Below the pieces are notes generated by a model. That model was not told the DNA's origin. It saw only the letters and a list, made by a program, of their open reading frames with translations, and searched no databases. Shown piece by piece: positions 9,310 to 18,404 of a stretch of 64,000 nt of DNA. Position 1 is the stretch's first letter; each line of letters starts with the position of its first letter. The position numbers and the translations under genes are program-made. Origin of the DNA: Petaurus breviceps papuanus. Taxonomy: Eukaryota > Chordata > Mammalia > Diprotodontia > Petauridae. The DNA lies in contig JAMXIF010001253.1 in assembly GCA_028583685.1 (NCBI GenBank), positions 72,921,320-72,985,319 of the forward strand, given 5' to 3'.

Positions 9310-10030
9310 GAGAAAGAAAAGGAGAGGGAGAAGACAAAGACAATGTGAGTGAGGCTCCTTTGGCTGGAACATTGAGATCCCCAGGAAGCTTAAAGAAGTG
9401 ACAAGATTATTCCAAATTTCCAAGGCTCAGGGAAACAAATCTTCTGGGTAGCACAGGAAGATGTTTTCTTACCTAAAGAGCCAGGGGGAAAGTACACAAC
9501 TTCCATTGACCAGGATCAGTGGGTTTAAGGTGAGGAATGCACAAATTTATTTTAGATCACCTAAGGGAATTTGTTGGGAATATATGACAGGGAGTGAGGG
9601 AGAGGGAAAAATGGCAAAAAGCCAAAGAGAGGTGGAAGTTTACCAACATCCTCAAAAACAAGAATCCATAGTTAATGTTGAAGAAAATAGGTACTAGAAG
9701 GACAGAGGCTTATGGAAGACTTTTTAAACATGATCTCTGTCAGCTAGAAGACTACAACTGACACAGCATTTGGACATGACTAGATCATTTGATCTCCTGG
9801 ACAAGTTTAAGAAGAAGAGGTCCAGTCAGATAAAAGAAGGGGACAACTAAGAAAAATTAATTTCTCATTATATTTATGTGGTCATTGTTATTTATTGTTG
9901 AGGTCACAGGGCTAGCTAGGAATACTGCTTGGCTGTTCTCTTGAAGGTTGGGGTAAGCTAGGAAGTAAATACATCACTAAACATTCTCCTTGGGACTCTA
10001 GAACATGTAATCAAGTAATCGAGATTATGT
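9310..10030. other. Unique sequence, no gene seen
   Basis: No recognisable repeat. The plus-strand open frame at 9461-9697 shows no family resemblance. Confidence 0.4.
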
Positions 10031-10034
10031 CATC

Positions 10035-10148
10035 ACAGATTTGTAACTGGAAGAGACCCTTAGAGGTCATCTACTCAATCCCTTAATTTAACAGATAAGG
10101 ATACTGAGGCCCAGAGAGGGTAAGAGATCTGCCCATGGTCAAATAGGC
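10035..10148 (+). mobile_element. Old MIR-related repeat fragment
   Basis: ACTGGAAGAGACCCTTAGAGG followed by GATACTGAGGCCCAGAGAGG and a decayed GACTTGCCCAAGGTCA segment match the old mammalian repeat of the form 'GCTGGAAGGGACCTTAGAGG ... AGATGAGGAAACTGAGG'. Confidence 0.7.
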
Positions 10149-10149
10149 A

Positions 10150-10680
10150 GAAGTATTACTAGCATTGTCAGGGGAAAGAAGCCTGCTATATGGGCCTTGG
10201 AGCTGGCAAACAAGTTTTGAAGAAATACAGTTATTCCTTCCACATTGCAGTTTCACTGTAATGCGGGTCAGAATAAGAAATTAAACAGGAATTTTTGAGG
10301 AGTTTTGTAGAAGCCACAGAGGACATAAAAACTGTTTGGAAACTTAAAAAATGCATGAAATGTATGTATAGTATTGTATAATATTAACATATTTTTATCT
10401 TTTAATACCATAATAATTCAGACTTCTTCTCTTCTACAAAGGGAGGGCCAAAAAATTTTACACAGATTTTCTAGATCTGGGGGGTGCTTTGTCCCTAACC
10501 TCCGGGATGTAGAAAGGATGACTGTAACTAATATAAATAAAATAATCAAACTAAATGCAAAAGTAACTGATAAAACATTGCTAATTTTGTCCTTATACAT
10601 GCTTCTATGTTCTATAGGTCCAATAGCAGTTGAGAAAGGAGAATCAATATAAGGCAGAAAATCATAGAAGGTGGGTTTTT
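10150..10680. other. Unique sequence, no gene seen
   Basis: AT-rich, with no repeat recognised. The opposing open frames at 10374-10652 and 10418-10600 overlap antisense and neither looks like a known protein. Confidence 0.4.
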
Positions 10681-10689
10681 GTTTTATTT

Positions 10690-10782
10690 TGTTTTCAGGA
10701 GGAGAGATTTCAGCTAGGCCTTGAAAGATAATTAGGGTTAGATAAAAACAAAGGGAGAAAGAAGGAATGCCAGTTGGGGAAG
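10690..10782 (-). mobile_element. Possible L2/L3 LINE scrap
   Basis: TTTCAGCTAGGCCTTGAAAG ... GAAGGAATGCCAGTTGGGG resembles the antisense of the L2/L3 ORF2 C-terminal region seen more clearly at 25330 and 50110. Short and uncertain. Confidence 0.4.
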
Positions 10783-10784
10783 CG

Positions 10785-10955
10785 TTTTGTGATTTGGATT
10801 CTGGTCCTGCGTCTGAAATATGCTATGTTTCCTTGGAAAATCACTTCACCCCTCAGTGCCTCAGGCAGCTTTCTAAGATCTGTTATTCTGCATTAGTGAA
10901 GGGACTTTTCACACTGAGAATTTTCTGTACTCATGAAATTATAGGTCCGGATTCC
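10785..10955 (+). mobile_element. CORE-SINE/MIR-like SINE, decayed
   Basis: Decayed tRNA-derived middle (TTCCTTGGAAAATCACTTCA, CCCTCAGTGCCTCAGGCAGC) is followed by a 3' part of the type GAAGGGACTTTTCACACTGAG ... ATGAAATTATAGGTCC. The same 3' module appears at 28650-28700. Confidence 0.65.
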
Positions 10956-10965
10956 TAGAAAAGAA

Positions 10966-11005
10966 AATGTATATGTGTGTGTACATGTGCGTGTGTGTAC
11001 ACCTG
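10966..11005. repeat. (TG)n microsatellite
   Basis: TGTATATGTGTGTGTACATG and further TG repeats. Confidence 0.8.
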
Positions 11006-11205
11006 AGAATGTTTTGTTTTGGTGGGAGAGAAAGACAGTGAAGATAGTAAGTCAGAGAAGGGTAAAAGTGCTTATAGGAAAGAGTTATGATAAGAGAGAA
11101 TAACCAGATATATAATTAATATATTACCACAACATCAAGAAGAGTTTAAAATTTATATAAAAACTGAATATTAAAAGGGATGGAGACTTGACTTGTGACT
11201 TTATA

Positions 11206-11436
11206 AATGTTGTTGTTCAGTCATGTCTGACTCTTTGTGACTCCATTTGGAGTATTCTTAGAGAAGATACTGGAGTTGTTTTCCATCTCCTTCTCCAGGA
11301 CATTTTTATAGATGAGGGAACTAAGGTAAACAAGGTTAAGTGAGTTATCTAGGGTCACTCAACTAGCAAGTGTCTGACGTTGAATTTGAACTCCAGAAGA
11401 TGAGTCCTCCTGACTCCAGGCTGGGTCTATGCACTG
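11206..11436 (-). mobile_element. MAR1-type SINE
   Basis: Starts TGTTGTTCAGTCATGTCTGA on the plus strand (the RTE-like 3' end of the SINE, reversed) and runs through GAGAAGATACTGGAGTTG, CTTCTCCAGGAC and CTGACTCCAGGCTGGG. Confidence 0.92.
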
Positions 11437-11519
11437 CATCAAATTATAGGGAACACCTAGGTGAAGGCTCTCCCAATTACAAGAAAGGTTAGAACCTTCT
11501 CTGCAACTTAGTCTAGAGC

Positions 11520-11632
11520 ATTGTGTAATTAATTAACTTACCCAGGATAACACAATCATAATATGTTAGAGTCAGCACTTGAATCCAGATCATTCTGACT
11601 TTGAGACAGGCTCTCTAGCCACCATGCCACAT
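11520..11632 (-). mobile_element. Fragment of a tRNA-derived SINE/MIR
   Basis: TAACTTACCCAGGATAACAC ... GCACTTGAATCCAGATCATT ... ACCATGCCAC reads as the reversed head and box-B region of a MIR/MAR-like SINE. Confidence 0.65.
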
Positions 11633-11684
11633 CCCATGAATTCTCTGATGCTGATTAAGGCTTGAGCTCCTTCTAAGATACATT

Positions 11685-11795
11685 TCTTTCTCTTTCTCTC
11701 TGTCTCTATCTCTCTGCCTGTCTCTGTCCCTCTCTGTCTTTCTGTTCTCTCCTCTCTCCCTCCCTCCCTCCCTCTTCCATTCCTTCCTTCTTCCT
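11685..11795. repeat. Pyrimidine-rich (CT)n/(TCCC)n tract
   Basis: CT and TCTG units grade into CCCT repeats. The Arg/Glu-rich minus-strand open frame at 11590-11814 is its translation, not a gene. Confidence 0.9.
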
Positions 11796-11855
11796 CACAG
11801 ACAGACATACACATTTATCTAAGTAATTTTCCACATAGATGTATGTAGTAATTTC

Positions 11856-12050
11856 TCAGGATAGGAAGTGGTAGGTGGAAGGAGAAGTAACATTAACCAC
11901 TCTTGGAAACACTTTCTGCTGCCTGGGCATTCTCTGCCTTAGCCTGGCCACCTTTGAAGTGATTGCCCAGCTCATCTCCTGTTTGTGCTCTTTCAGCTCT
12001 CTCTGGGCACTCTCCTCCATGTCATCATAATTCATGATAACATCTAACAT
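11856..12050 (-). CDS. Small minus-strand ORF with protein-like composition, unidentified
   Basis: A 64-codon frame with a charged, helix-prone peptide: MLDVIMNYDDMEESAQREL, then EHKQEMSWAITSKVARLRQR and a basic segment ending MPRQQKVFPRV. The first about 50 residues look like an amphipathic or coiled-coil helix, unlike the low-complexity frames around it. I see no matching family, ribosomal-protein hallmark or poly(A) tail. It could be a retrocopy fragment, an exon, or chance. Most likely not a functional gene. Confidence 0.2.
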   Translation of the reverse strand: MLDVIMNYDDMEESAQRELKEHKQEMSWAITSKVARLRQRMPRQQKVFPRVVNVTSPSTYHFLS

Positions 12051-12880
12051 GCTATGAAGACTTCATATGAACACGTGTGTCACATCATTAGGGTTAGTAA
12101 ATGATAATAACACCATTATATGACTACCATGTAAATGAAGAGGAAATGAATGATCGCCATTTTCACTATTTTAATGCATTAACAAATCTACTAGCCCTGA
12201 CTTTGGGAAAGTAAATGACACTTCAGCTTTCTTCTCTCATAATTAATTGCAATATAAAACTTCCACATGTAACCTTAGTCCACAAATCGGTCAAAGCCCA
12301 TCTATGGGTATTTGTAAAGAGACAATAAAATTAGCACACAGTGAACTGCTCTGGGAAACAGTAAGAACTGACCCCAACCTCATCTCAGTAACTTAAACAA
12401 ATCCCTTTCATGTCCCCAAAGATCCCAGCTAAGCTGACTTTGATGGATAGAATCTTGCATTCCTCATTCTTCAAGAAGATTTCATTTGATCCTCTGTATT
12501 TAAAAAAAATAATCAAAGACCACTTCATAAATGTCTCGAGGGCTTCAATTTTATTACCTCTCACCTTCTTCGTGATCAGAAGTTGTGGGTGGGCTTGGCA
12601 GAATACAATGAAAAAAATGGAACCAGATGTCAACTTGTCTTCCTTGTGTGGTTGGCCCCATTTTCCTCCATGCTAATAAATTAATTGTTTGGTATAACTT
12701 ATTAGACCAAGGATTTCTTTGAGTCTTTCTTGTTTAATCCTTGCTTCTAGCACCTCAGATTCTTAGTTAATGCCAATAAAATCCAATAGCCATTCTCTCA
12801 GGAGACACCACATTGCAATAAGTAAATCGTGGAAGCTCTAACTGTCATTGTAGCAAGGGTGAATGACTACATGAGGTTTT
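12051..12880. other. Unique, non-repetitive sequence
   Basis: No repeat recognised. It contains AT-rich motif clusters such as CATAATTAATTGCAATA (12238-12255). The overlapping antisense frames at 12385-12633 and 12410-12676 cannot both be real and neither resembles a known protein. It could hold a conserved regulatory element, but that cannot be told from one sequence. Confidence 0.35.
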
Positions 12881-12884
12881 TTAT

Positions 12885-13110
12885 TTTCTTATTGTCCTTG
12901 TCTCAGTTTCTTATTTTATCTTCCTTTCCTTTATTCATCCCCTTCTTTCTTTCCTTTTTTTTCTCTTCTCTCTCTTTTAATTTCTTAATACCTCTGTGTT
13001 TTTCTTCTTATACTCCACGTTCCCCCTCTTTCTTTTTTTCCCTATCTTCTTTCTTCTCTGGTCATCCCCCACCCCCTCCCAGTCTTCTCTTCTCCCTTTT
13101 CCTCTCCCCT
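12885..13110. repeat. Long pyrimidine-rich tract
   Basis: Over 200 bases of C/T-rich sequence on the plus strand. The Phe/Ser/Leu-rich (plus) and Lys/Arg/Glu-rich (minus) frames are translations of it. Confidence 0.8.
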
Positions 13111-13114
13111 GAAG

Positions 13115-14095
13115 GGGAGAGCTGACATTGTGAATTTCGAGGCTTGCAAAGGATTTCATGAGCAAGTTACTTGTGGGAAGATAGAGTGCACATTCTTGGT
13201 ATTGTCTGGGGGCATTTCTAGGGGCTTCTTTTATTCTTGTGTGTTGTGAAATAATTTTATAATCTCTCCTTTCTCTGCTTGTCCCACATTTTTTATTTAT
13301 TGTCCCTCACCCACATCTCCTGCCAGCAGTTTCTGACTGTGTTTTATTTTTCTGGCAGTTGTGGGATACTGGAAACAAAGCAGATTTGGAACAGAAGCTG
13401 ATTTTTCCCCATCTGAAGTGGCCACCGTTCATTTATAACATGGTTGTTTTGTCATTACTGAGAAAAGCAAACAGCTGGTTTGATGGAAAAGGCTGCCCCA
13501 GTCCCCTGGGAAGGGAGAGTTCAGATGTGATGCAAGCTGACAGAGGGTGAAAAAATAATTTTCAAAGTGATAAGTTTGTGCAGCTGTGATGGACAGCAAA
13601 GATGGCATCTGCCCAGAGAAGTAAAATTCAAGGTATCCTTTGATCCGGTGTGCTTAGAAAGAGTGATGTCAAGAGACAATTAAAATCACTACACTATGGC
13701 TTACAGTTGCTGACTAAGAGTCAAAATGCTGTAGAAAAAGAGTTTTGGAAACTTAGATTGGGCAGACATTTAAAGAATGCTTGCTTATTCAAGAACATTT
13801 CAAGATTTTAATATTCCACTGTGATATTTTCGTAATCACCAGTAGAGGCCTCCAGACACCTCATTAAGTAAACAAATACACATGACATGAATAGATGCAT
13901 GCACAGGGGAGAAGATGGCATTTATATTTCATTGACTTGAGATAAATGCAAGTAGTTTCTATTGACAAGGTTGGTTTCAGTGTTGTCAAGCATATTTGCC
14001 CTCCAGCTATGTCCATAGGTGGTGGGGTAGTTTTTCTCAGCTGTCTAAATTTTCTCCTGTGTCAATACCTGGTTGGAAATGGAAGGATTATAACA
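13115..14095. other. Unique, non-repetitive sequence
   Basis: No repeat recognised in nearly 1 kb. The section 13330-13640 has mixed composition with CAGCTG E-boxes and is a plausible conserved non-coding element, but no conservation data are available here. Confidence 0.35.
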
Positions 14096-14097
14096 AC

Positions 14098-14202
14098 ATA
14101 GAATTGTAGATATAGACCTAAAAAGGAATTTAAAGGTCATTTAGTTAAACCCCCTAAATTTACATACTAGGAAACCGAGGTGCAGAGAGGTTAACAAAAT
14201 AT
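14098..14202 (+). mobile_element. Old MIR-related repeat fragment
   Basis: AACATAGAATTGTAGATATAG ... AAAGGTCATTTAGTTAAACC ... GGAAACCGAGGTGCAGAGAG matches the same old repeat as at 10035. Confidence 0.65.
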
Positions 14203-14351
14203 AATTCTCTCATTTAAAAAAATATATACATTTTACTGATTAATACAAGAAGTCCATTATAAATTTTGAGTATTTATAACATTATTCTCCCAGGTCAGCT
14301 AAATCCAATTTTCTTAAGTCTGGTTTTCAGGGGAAGAAGTGTGAAATAGAG

Positions 14352-14358
<7 letters not shown>

Positions 14359-14393
<35 letters not shown>

Positions 14394-14406
14394 CTGTCTG
14401 TGTGTG
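14359..14406. repeat. (GT)n microsatellite
   Basis: About 17 uninterrupted GT units, then GTATGTCTGTCTGTGTGTG. Confidence 0.95.
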
Positions 14407-14409
14407 TTT

Positions 14410-14785
14410 TAATTAGGTTACAAAACTAGAGCTGTGGATACTTGACCTTAGGCACCAAATACAAAAAGGACTTTTCTCTTTAATCAAAATCTTGACATCT
14501 TTTGAATTGAGCACTAAGAAGTTTCAATTGGCATCTGTACAGGATGAAAGCTTTACAGAGAAATGGATTCAGCTAAAGAATGAGGAGATTACCATGGATA
14601 TCTTATAATTTCTTTTTTTATTTGGCAGTGTACATACATATATAAAAATATACCCCCCCAACAAACCAAAAATATAAATGTACATATATACATGCAGCTT
14701 AAAAAGACATCTATATTTTGGTACAAAACCATTGGATAATTACATGTTTTTTTTTCTTTCATTTCACTTATAACTTAAATTTCTT
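14410..14785. other. Unique sequence, no gene seen
   Basis: AT-rich lead-in to the CCTT array. No repeat or coding sequence recognised. Confidence 0.4.
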
Positions 14786-14789
14786 TTCT

Positions 14790-15160
14790 TCTTTCTCCCT
14801 CCCTCCCTCTTTCTCTCTTTTGTTCTCTTTCTCCTTCCTTCCTTCCTTCTTTCCTTCCTTCCTTCCTTCCTTCCTTCCTTCCTTCCTTCCTTCCTTCCTT
14901 CCTTCCTTCCTTCCTTCCCTCCTTCCCTCCTTCCTTCCCTCCCTCCTTCCTTCCTTCCTTCCCTCCTTCCTTCCTTCCTTCCTTCCTTCCTTCCTTCCTT
15001 CCTTCNNNNNNNNNNNNNNNNNNNNNNNNNNNNNNNNNNNNNNNNNNNNNNNNNNNNNNNNNNNNNNNNNNNNNNNNNNNNNNNNNNNNNNNNNNNNNNN
15101 NNNNNCTTCCTTCCTTCCTTCTTTCCTTCCTTCCTTCCCTCCCTCCTTCCTTCCTTCCTG
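14790..15160. repeat. (CCTT)n array containing an assembly gap
   Basis: A tetranucleotide CCTT tandem array with CCCT interruptions, present on both sides of the run of N. The 174-codon Phe/Leu/Pro/Ser frame across it is an artefact of the repeat and the gap. True array length is unknown. Confidence 0.97.
15006..15105. other. Assembly gap (100 N)
   Basis: Exactly 100 N, the usual placeholder for a gap of unknown size, inside the CCTT array. Confidence 0.98.
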
Positions 15161-15164
15161 GAAT

Positions 15165-16285
15165 GTGAGCTATTACTTTGTGGAGGTTGCTCTGGTCACC
15201 ATCTCTGTTAAATACAGTTTTCCCATTGCTCAGATTTTCTAAGAACTCACTTAGTTCCTTGTTAATAATTCTACCAAGCTTAAGCAGTTTCTTACATATT
15301 AACTACTGCAACAACTATACCTTTTGCTGACAGCATACATAAATTCATTTTAATATTGCATTAATTGATTTTTAAAGTTCATTAGGAGTGCTTTTGCCCT
15401 CATTTGAAAAGGAAGTGTGAACGTATTTTTTCCCCCCAACAACAGATTTGTTATTTGCTGGGGTATTAGAAAAGTGTTGATTAGGCATTATTCATCTGTC
15501 ATGTTGGTTTTTAAGAGTATATGTAAACTGGAATGAACTGGACAGAGTTGGAACTTTGTTGTAGAAGTCGGTGTGGTTGGGCAAACTAAGTTAATTACCT
15601 TTGGACTGATAGTGTGACATTGGAGAATGTGTTATACTGGAAAAAATTCCTTCCTTCTCTCACAAATGGTCCTTCTAGATGGAGAGTGACATCAGGAGAA
15701 TAGGGAAACCTTATCTGTAAGCTTCTCTGGGTGTAGAGGCTTACATACATACATACATACATACATGTATGTATATAATCTCATTGTCCCTTTCTCCAAC
15801 CACCTCACTCCTACGTAGGGTTCTCCCCTTCTATTTCCCACCCCTTGGCTTTATTTAGCTCCTTTATTTCATTCTAAAACAAAGGAAGTAGCAGGTTTTG
15901 AACAGTCCCTGTCCCTCAAGTGTTTTCAGAGTATGCTGATCAGCTATTGAAGGACTAGGGTCCTGGGAGTTCTTTGTTCAGACTCTTCTGCTCAAGGCAA
16001 AGCACGGTCTGTTTTCTGCCTGCTGCCTGAAAGAAATGAGGCTGAAAAGAATGGGGGAGAAACAAAACAAAACAAATCAGGAAATTTGAAAATATTTCTA
16101 AAAAGGCATCTATTGATGTGGTTTATAGTGCAGTTTGGGGCATTACTAGTGATGAGCATGAAATGTAAAGAACTGTTTATAGAAATCATCTGCATTTTAA
16201 CAAGGAAATATTTGGGAAGGAGAAAAAAGAATTTTTGATTGAGAATGGAGTCGCCAATTTAGAACTCTATTTACATATCCATAGA
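15165..16285. other. Unique sequence with a short (CATA)n
   Basis: Non-repetitive apart from ACATACATACATACATACAT-type repeats at 15740-15775. The minus-strand frame at 15992-16195 is not recognisable. Confidence 0.45.
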
Positions 16286-16289
16286 AACT

Positions 16290-16440
16290 TAGCATTATAG
16301 ATTCAGAGCTAGAAGGGACATTAGTGGTCAGAGATTCCAACTTGATTTTAAAGATCTGAGAGCCCACCTAGGTTAAGTGACTTACCACTTAATGTCACAC
16401 AATTAGTAGGTTATCTGAGGTGTGATTTTGCCATGGATCT
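16290..16440 (+). mobile_element. Old MIR-related repeat fragment
   Basis: TAGATTCAGAGCTAGAAGGG, GGTTAAGTGACTTACCAC and TCACACAATTAGTAGG are hallmark pieces. Confidence 0.7.
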
Positions 16441-16444
16441 TCTC

Positions 16445-16800
16445 ATATTATGGTTAAACTATCACTTGTGTCACATGCAGCTAAATATTTTTCAGGAAAA
16501 AATGAGGCCTGAGCTATTTTTTTCAGCAGTGGAATAGATTTTCATGAACAACTCTTTCTTTCGTTTGATCATTTGACCAATAGCATAAAAGTAATAGCTG
16601 CTCCGAGGTAGATGAAGCTTCAGAAGGGAGTAAGTCTTCCTGGTTCTCATGTTTTGAAAACCTCAATCTTGGCTTCAATGGAAAGAGGCCCTCTTGTTGC
16701 TTGCATTTGCAAGCACAGCATATCAGTGCCTGGCCCATTATATGCACTCAGTAGGTGCTTTATCTATCTGTTTATCTAAAGAGAACATTATTTCTTATCC
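16445..16800. other. Unique sequence, no gene seen
   Basis: No repeat or gene recognised. The minus-strand frame at 16523-16747 does not resemble a known family. Confidence 0.4.
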
Positions 16801-16822
16801 CCCTTTATTTTCATAACTTTTC

Positions 16823-17004
16823 TTTTCTTTCTTTCTTTCTTTTTTTTTTTTTTTTTAAAGCAATCAGGGTTAAGTAACTTGCTCAAGGTTACACAGCCAG
16901 TTATTTCTGGGTGTGGTGCTGAGTGTCCGAGCCCGGGACTCGATCTCCAGGTCATCCCAACACTGGAGCCGGTGCTCTTACTCGCTGTGCTACCTGGTCG
17001 CCCC
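16823..17004 (-). mobile_element. WSINE-like SINE monomer
   Basis: T-rich tail on the plus strand (16823-16857), then AAAGCAATCAGGGTTAAGTA, CTTGCTCAAGGTTACACAGC and head complement GCTACCTGGTCGCCCC. Perfect 17-bp target duplication TATTTTCATAACTTTTC at 16806-16822 and 17005-17021. Confidence 0.95.
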
Positions 17005-17021
17005 TATTTTCATAACTTTTC

Positions 17022-17339
17022 AATGGAAACAAATCATGATAAATGCAACATGGATGTCTTTTAGACATTAAAGAATTTCAGAAGATGAAGGAATAAACCA
17101 CTTCTTAGAACACATGCTAGTCTGAAAGTAGGAACAATTTGCAAGTTATCAGTACTTTGAGTTTGCTAGCAAATAAATTACTTAATTTGCCCAAAAGATA
17201 AAAGCAGAGATTCTTAGAAGAGTGTGTCTGGAATCAGCATTTTTCTAAAAAACTTAGTTACTGATTTTGACTCTTAAAATTCATGGCAACAGTTTTTAAT
17301 TTCTAGTCCAAAGAAGACAAAAGTCATTACTATTTGCCT
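17022..17339. other. Unique sequence, no gene seen
   Basis: No repeat or gene recognised. Confidence 0.4.
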
Positions 17340-17570
17340 TCTTTATTGCTGAATCGTTTCAGACATGTCCAACCCTCTATGACCCCTTTTGGGGTTTTCT
17401 TGGTAAAGATTCTTTCTCCAGTCCATTTTATACATGAGAAACTGAGGAAAACAAGTGTTGAGTGATTTGCCCAGAGTCACACAACTATCAAGTATCTGAG
17501 GCCAGATTTGAAGTCAGGTCCTCCTGATTCCAGGCCTGGCGCTCTTTTCACTGGGCCATTCTCAGGTCCA
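17340..17570 (-). mobile_element. MAR1-type SINE
   Basis: TTTCAGACATGTCCAACCCT, TTTGGGGTTTTCTTGGTAAAG, GAGTGATTTGCCCAGAGTCA and CTGATTCCAGGCCTGGCGCT on the plus strand. Complete at its RTE-like end, decayed in the middle. Confidence 0.9.
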
Positions 17571-17604
17571 TTTACTTTGGACAAGTCACTTAATTTCTCT
17601 AGAC

Positions 17605-17864
17605 CAGGCCTGCACAACATACAGCTAGCAGGCCACTTGAGGCCTGCTGAATGATTTCGGGTGGCCTGTGAAAAATATAGGGTTGTGGGGGGGCTAGGTG
17701 GTGCAGTGAGCATAGCGCTGGCCCCGGAATCAGGAGGACCCGGGTTCAGTTCCGGCCTCAGACACTTAACACCCACACAAAAAAACTAGCTGTGCAAGCT
17801 TGGCCAAGTTACTTAACCCCAATTGCCCTCCAAAAAGGCCCCCCCCCCCAAAAAGATATATATA

Positions 17865-17904
<40 letters not shown>

Positions 17905-18042
17905 TGTGCATGCTCCTGTTTGTCATGTGACCTGCAGCAACCAACCATTGTCAGTCTGTCTCTAGTCTAACCTATCTCCAGCCCAAAGAAGTTTAGCCTG
18001 TTTTAATTTTGGCCCTCCCTTCTGCCAAGTCGTGCAGGTCTG
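17605..18042. mobile_element. Non-autonomous hAT transposon, interrupted by a SINE
   Basis: Terminal inverted repeats CAGGCCTGCACAAC (17605) and GTCGTGCAGGTCTG (ending 18042) pair at 12 of 14 positions. 8-bp flanks CTCTAGAC (17597-17604) and CTCTAGGC (18043-18050) are the hAT-type target duplication. The interior GCAGGCCACTTGAGGCCTG and GGCCCTCCC-like sequence carries no transposase. Without the SINE it is about 220 bp, a MITE-sized element. Confidence 0.85.
17688..17899 (+). mobile_element. tRNA-derived SINE inside the hAT, with (GA)n tail
   Basis: GGCTAGGTGGTGCAGTGAGC, CCCGGGTTCAGTTCCGGCCT and CAAGTTACTTAACCCCAATT, then A-rich, TA and GA simple repeats (17850-17899). Target duplication AGGGTTGTG at 17679-17687 and 17900-17908. 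The Leu/Ser-rich minus-strand frame at 17766-17948 is repeat-derived. Confidence 0.92.
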
Positions 18043-18239
18043 CTCTAGGCCTTAGTTTCCACAGCTATCAAGTAAGTTAAGGTCCTTTCCAGCTCTATAG
18101 CCTGCTTCTCTATAAATGAAATTGGTTATAGTGGGAAGGGCATTTGACTGGGAGCCTGGAGACTTGGGGTCCTTCCTTGCTTTTACCAGAACAACAGGCA
18201 AATTACTTAACTCTATGAACCTCCCTTCCTTCTGGGAAT

Positions 18240-18400
18240 ACATAGAATCATAAAGTTCATTCCAGCCCAACTCTTTCATTTTACAGATGAGAAAACTGAG
18301 ACCTGAAACAGGTGAAATGGCTTGCCCTCAGTCACACAGGTAGTAAATATCAGAGGTAGAATTTGAATCCAATTCCTCTGACTTCAAAGACCTTACTCTT
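18240..18400 (+). mobile_element. Old MIR-related repeat fragment
   Basis: ACATAGAATCATAAAGTTCA, TTTTACAGATGAGAAAACTG, GGCTTGCCCTCAGTCACACA and GTAGAATTTGAATCCAATTC. Near full length. Confidence 0.75.
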
Positions 18401-18404
18401 TCTA

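Larger units (their letters stand above)
17571..18110 (+). mobile_element. MIR-type SINE split by a hAT element
   Basis: The left piece ends CAAGTCACTTAATTTCTCTAG. The right piece resumes CCTTAGTTTCCACAGCTATC and GTCCTTTCCAGCTCTATAGC after the hAT at 17605-18042. Together they read as one MIR 3' half, so MIR is the oldest layer of this nest. Confidence 0.75.

Noticed and set aside
12829-13125. 98-codon Phe/Ser/Leu-rich frame
   Set aside because: Translation of a pyrimidine-rich tract with no conserved features.
14718-15242. 174-codon plus-strand open frame
   Set aside because: Translation of the CCTT array and the N gap; no protein signal.
17477-17776. 99-codon Pro/Gly-rich minus-strand frame
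   Set aside because: Spans a MAR1 SINE, a MIR, a hAT and another SINE; a composite shadow.
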